A stretch of 6,213 nucleotides of DNA, taken from contig JAFDAW010000259.1 in the NCBI GenBank assembly GCA_019313605.1, forward strand, positions 1 through 6,213, written 5' to 3'. This document shows, one piece after another, positions 5,058 through 6,213 of the stretch (the first letter of the stretch is position 1; the number at the start of each line of letters is the position of its first letter). Origin of the DNA: Deltaproteobacteria bacterium. GTDB lineage: Bacteria; Myxococcota_A; UBA9160; SMWR01. Position numbers and translations under genes: made by a program. The notes beneath the pieces are model-generated. The model was not told where the DNA came from. It did not search any database and saw nothing but the letters and a program-made list of their open reading frames with translations.

Positions 5058-6213
5058 CTCCCTCTCCCCCCTTGCTGCTGAACGACAGGCTCGCCGCTTG
5101 CTACGTCGAGCTTGTCGACCGTGTCATATTCGAAGCGAACTTCCTTCCAGGTCTTCATTGCCTCCGCCAGTTCCGGGCTGTTCCGCGCGGCACTCTCGAG
5201 GATGTCCGGTCCCTCCTTCTCGAGATCGCGGCCCTGGTTCCGGGCCTCCACACACGCCTCGAGGGCAACTCGATTCGCGGACGCGCCCGCAGAGTTTCCC
5301 CAGGGATGCCCGAGTGTCCCGCCGCCAAACTGGAAGATGGAGTCGTCACCAAAAATGCTGAGCAATTCGGGAATGTGCCAGACGTGGATTCCGCCCGACG
5401 CGACCGGAAACATGCCGGGCATCGATCCCCAGTTCTGGTCGAAGAACAGACCGCGCGAGCGATCTTCGTAGACGAAATCTTCGCGCATCTGATCGACCCA
5501 ACCGAGGATCGCATGGCGATCGCCTTCCAGCTTGCCGACGACGGTACCGGAGTGCAGGTGGTCGCCCCCAGAAAGACGCAGGCATTTCGCCAGAACCCGG
5601 TAGTGGATTCCGTGGTGCCGGTCTCGGTCGATCACCGCATGCATCGCCCGGTGGATGTGAAGCAACATCCCGTTCTTGCGACACCAGTTCGCGAGGGAAG
5701 TGTTGGCTGAAAATCCTGCCGTCAGGAAGTCGTGCATGATGATGGGCATGTCGAGGGACTTGGCGTGCTCTGCGCGCTCGAACATTTCTTCGACGGTACC
5801 AGCCGTTACGTTCAGGTAGTGCCCCTTGCGCTCACCGGTTTCATGCTGTGCGGTGTGCACGGCTTCAGCGACGAACTCGAAGCGGTGGCGCCAGCGCATG
5901 AAGGGCTGGCTGTTGACATTTTCGTCGTCCTTGGTGAAATCGAGGCCACCGCGCAGACATTCGTACACCGCACGGCCGTAATTCTTTGCCGAGAGTCCGA
6001 GTTTTGGCTTGATGGTCGCCCCGAGTAGTGGGCGCCCGTACTTGTTCAGCAGGTCGCGCTCGACCTGAATTCCGTTCGGTGGCCCGCCGCAGGTCATCAC
6101 GTAATGCAGCGGGAAACGCACGTCCTCGAGCCGGATCGCGCGCAGCGCTTTGAAGCCGAAGACGTTTCCGACGAGAGACGTCAGCACGTTGACGACCGAT
6201 CCCTCTTCGAAGA
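5054..6213 (-). CDS. cbbL: RuBisCO large subunit, green-type form IA (N-terminus beyond right edge)
   Basis: This is the catalytic subunit of RuBisCO, which fixes CO2 onto ribulose-1,5-bisphosphate in the Calvin cycle and also makes 2-phosphoglycolate with O2. The frame is open to the window edge: before the internal GTG at 6187 the protein reads FEEGSVVN, so about the first 107 residues (spinach numbering) are missing. Aligning by eye without gaps to spinach numbering, the catalytic residues are present: Lys175 (TIKPKLG), carbamylated Lys201 with Asp203/Glu204 (DFTKDDE), His294/Arg295 (HIHRAM), His327 (HLHSG), Lys334 of loop 6 (VVGKLEGD), Ser379 (ASGGIHVWH) and Gly403-405 (QFGGGTLGHPWGN). 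The GGDHLHSG and GGIHVWH signatures mark green-type form I, and DTVDKLDV marks form IA. After DTVDKLDV there is an unusual tail of about 15 residues, ASGEPVVQQQGGRGR. It is first in the visible cluster; the promoter and any CbbR gene lie outside the window. Confidence 0.97.
   Translation of the reverse strand, partial: FEEGSVVNVLTSLVGNVFGFKALRAIRLEDVRFPLHYVMTCGGPPNGIQVERDLLNKYGRPLLGATIKPKLGLSAKNYGRAVYECLRGGLDFTKDDENVNSQPFMRWRHRFEFVAEAVHTAQHETGERKGHYLNVTAGTVEEMFERAEHAKSLDMPIIMHDFLTAGFSANTSLANWCRKNGMLLHIHRAMHAVIDRDRHHGIHYRVLAKCLRLSGGDHLHSGTVVGKLEGDRHAILGWVDQMREDFVYEDRSRGLFFDQNWGSMPGMFPVASGGIHVWHIPELLSIFGDDSIFQFGGGTLGHPWGNSAGASANRVALEACVEARNQGRDLEKEGPDILESAARNSPELAEAMKTWKEVRFEYDTVDKLDVASGEPVVQQQGGRGR

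Noticed and set aside
5012..5710. Plus-strand open frame of 232 codons opposite cbbL and cbbS
   Set aside because: It is antisense to RuBisCO genes with all catalytic residues present; no motif is seen.

Overview
The window comes from a GC-rich, probably Gram-negative bacterium. It encodes a green-type form IA RuBisCO, an exported protein with an outer-membrane-like C-terminus, and a PP2C phosphatase. The intergenic DNA is hairpin-rich and carries a small inverted-repeat element. Taxonomy cannot be fixed from sequence reading alone. A proteobacterium or a former 'Deltaproteobacteria' lineage such as Myxococcota would fit, but this is inference.

The left third (1-2022) looks like a small signalling and envelope neighbourhood. 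A leftward gene cut by the window edge (start codon at 256) is not recognised; an FHA-type protein is a weak guess. It diverges across about 450 bp from two rightward genes: a 107-aa predicted exported protein (711-1034) and a 314-aa PP2C Ser/Thr phosphatase with a C-terminal membrane helix (1078-2022).

The convergent gap (2023-2385) is structured. A MITE-like element of about 229 bp (2030-2258) starts 7 bp after the phosphatase stop. It has 23-bp imperfect terminal inverted repeats and an exact 20-bp tandem duplication inside. It is followed by a strong composite hairpin (2284-2318) that can act as a terminator for both convergent units, and then by a weaker hairpin.

The right two thirds (2386-6213) hold a leftward, apparently co-transcribed cluster in the order cbbL-cbbS-mcl-sgaA. 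It encodes the form IA RuBisCO large subunit (N-terminus beyond the right edge), the small subunit (ATGA overlap with cbbL), a malyl-CoA lyase of the serine-cycle type, and a serine-glyoxylate aminotransferase. The cluster joins the CO2-fixing enzyme to two glyoxylate-handling enzymes. RuBisCO oxygenation leads to glyoxylate by way of 2-phosphoglycolate. The aminotransferase can turn glyoxylate into glycine, and the lyase interconverts malyl-CoA with glyoxylate plus acetyl-CoA. Two readings fit: a dedicated photorespiratory salvage module, or a mixed Calvin/serine-cycle C1 metabolism. No carboxysome or RuBisCO-activase gene follows cbbS inside the window. This operon is the most interesting feature here.
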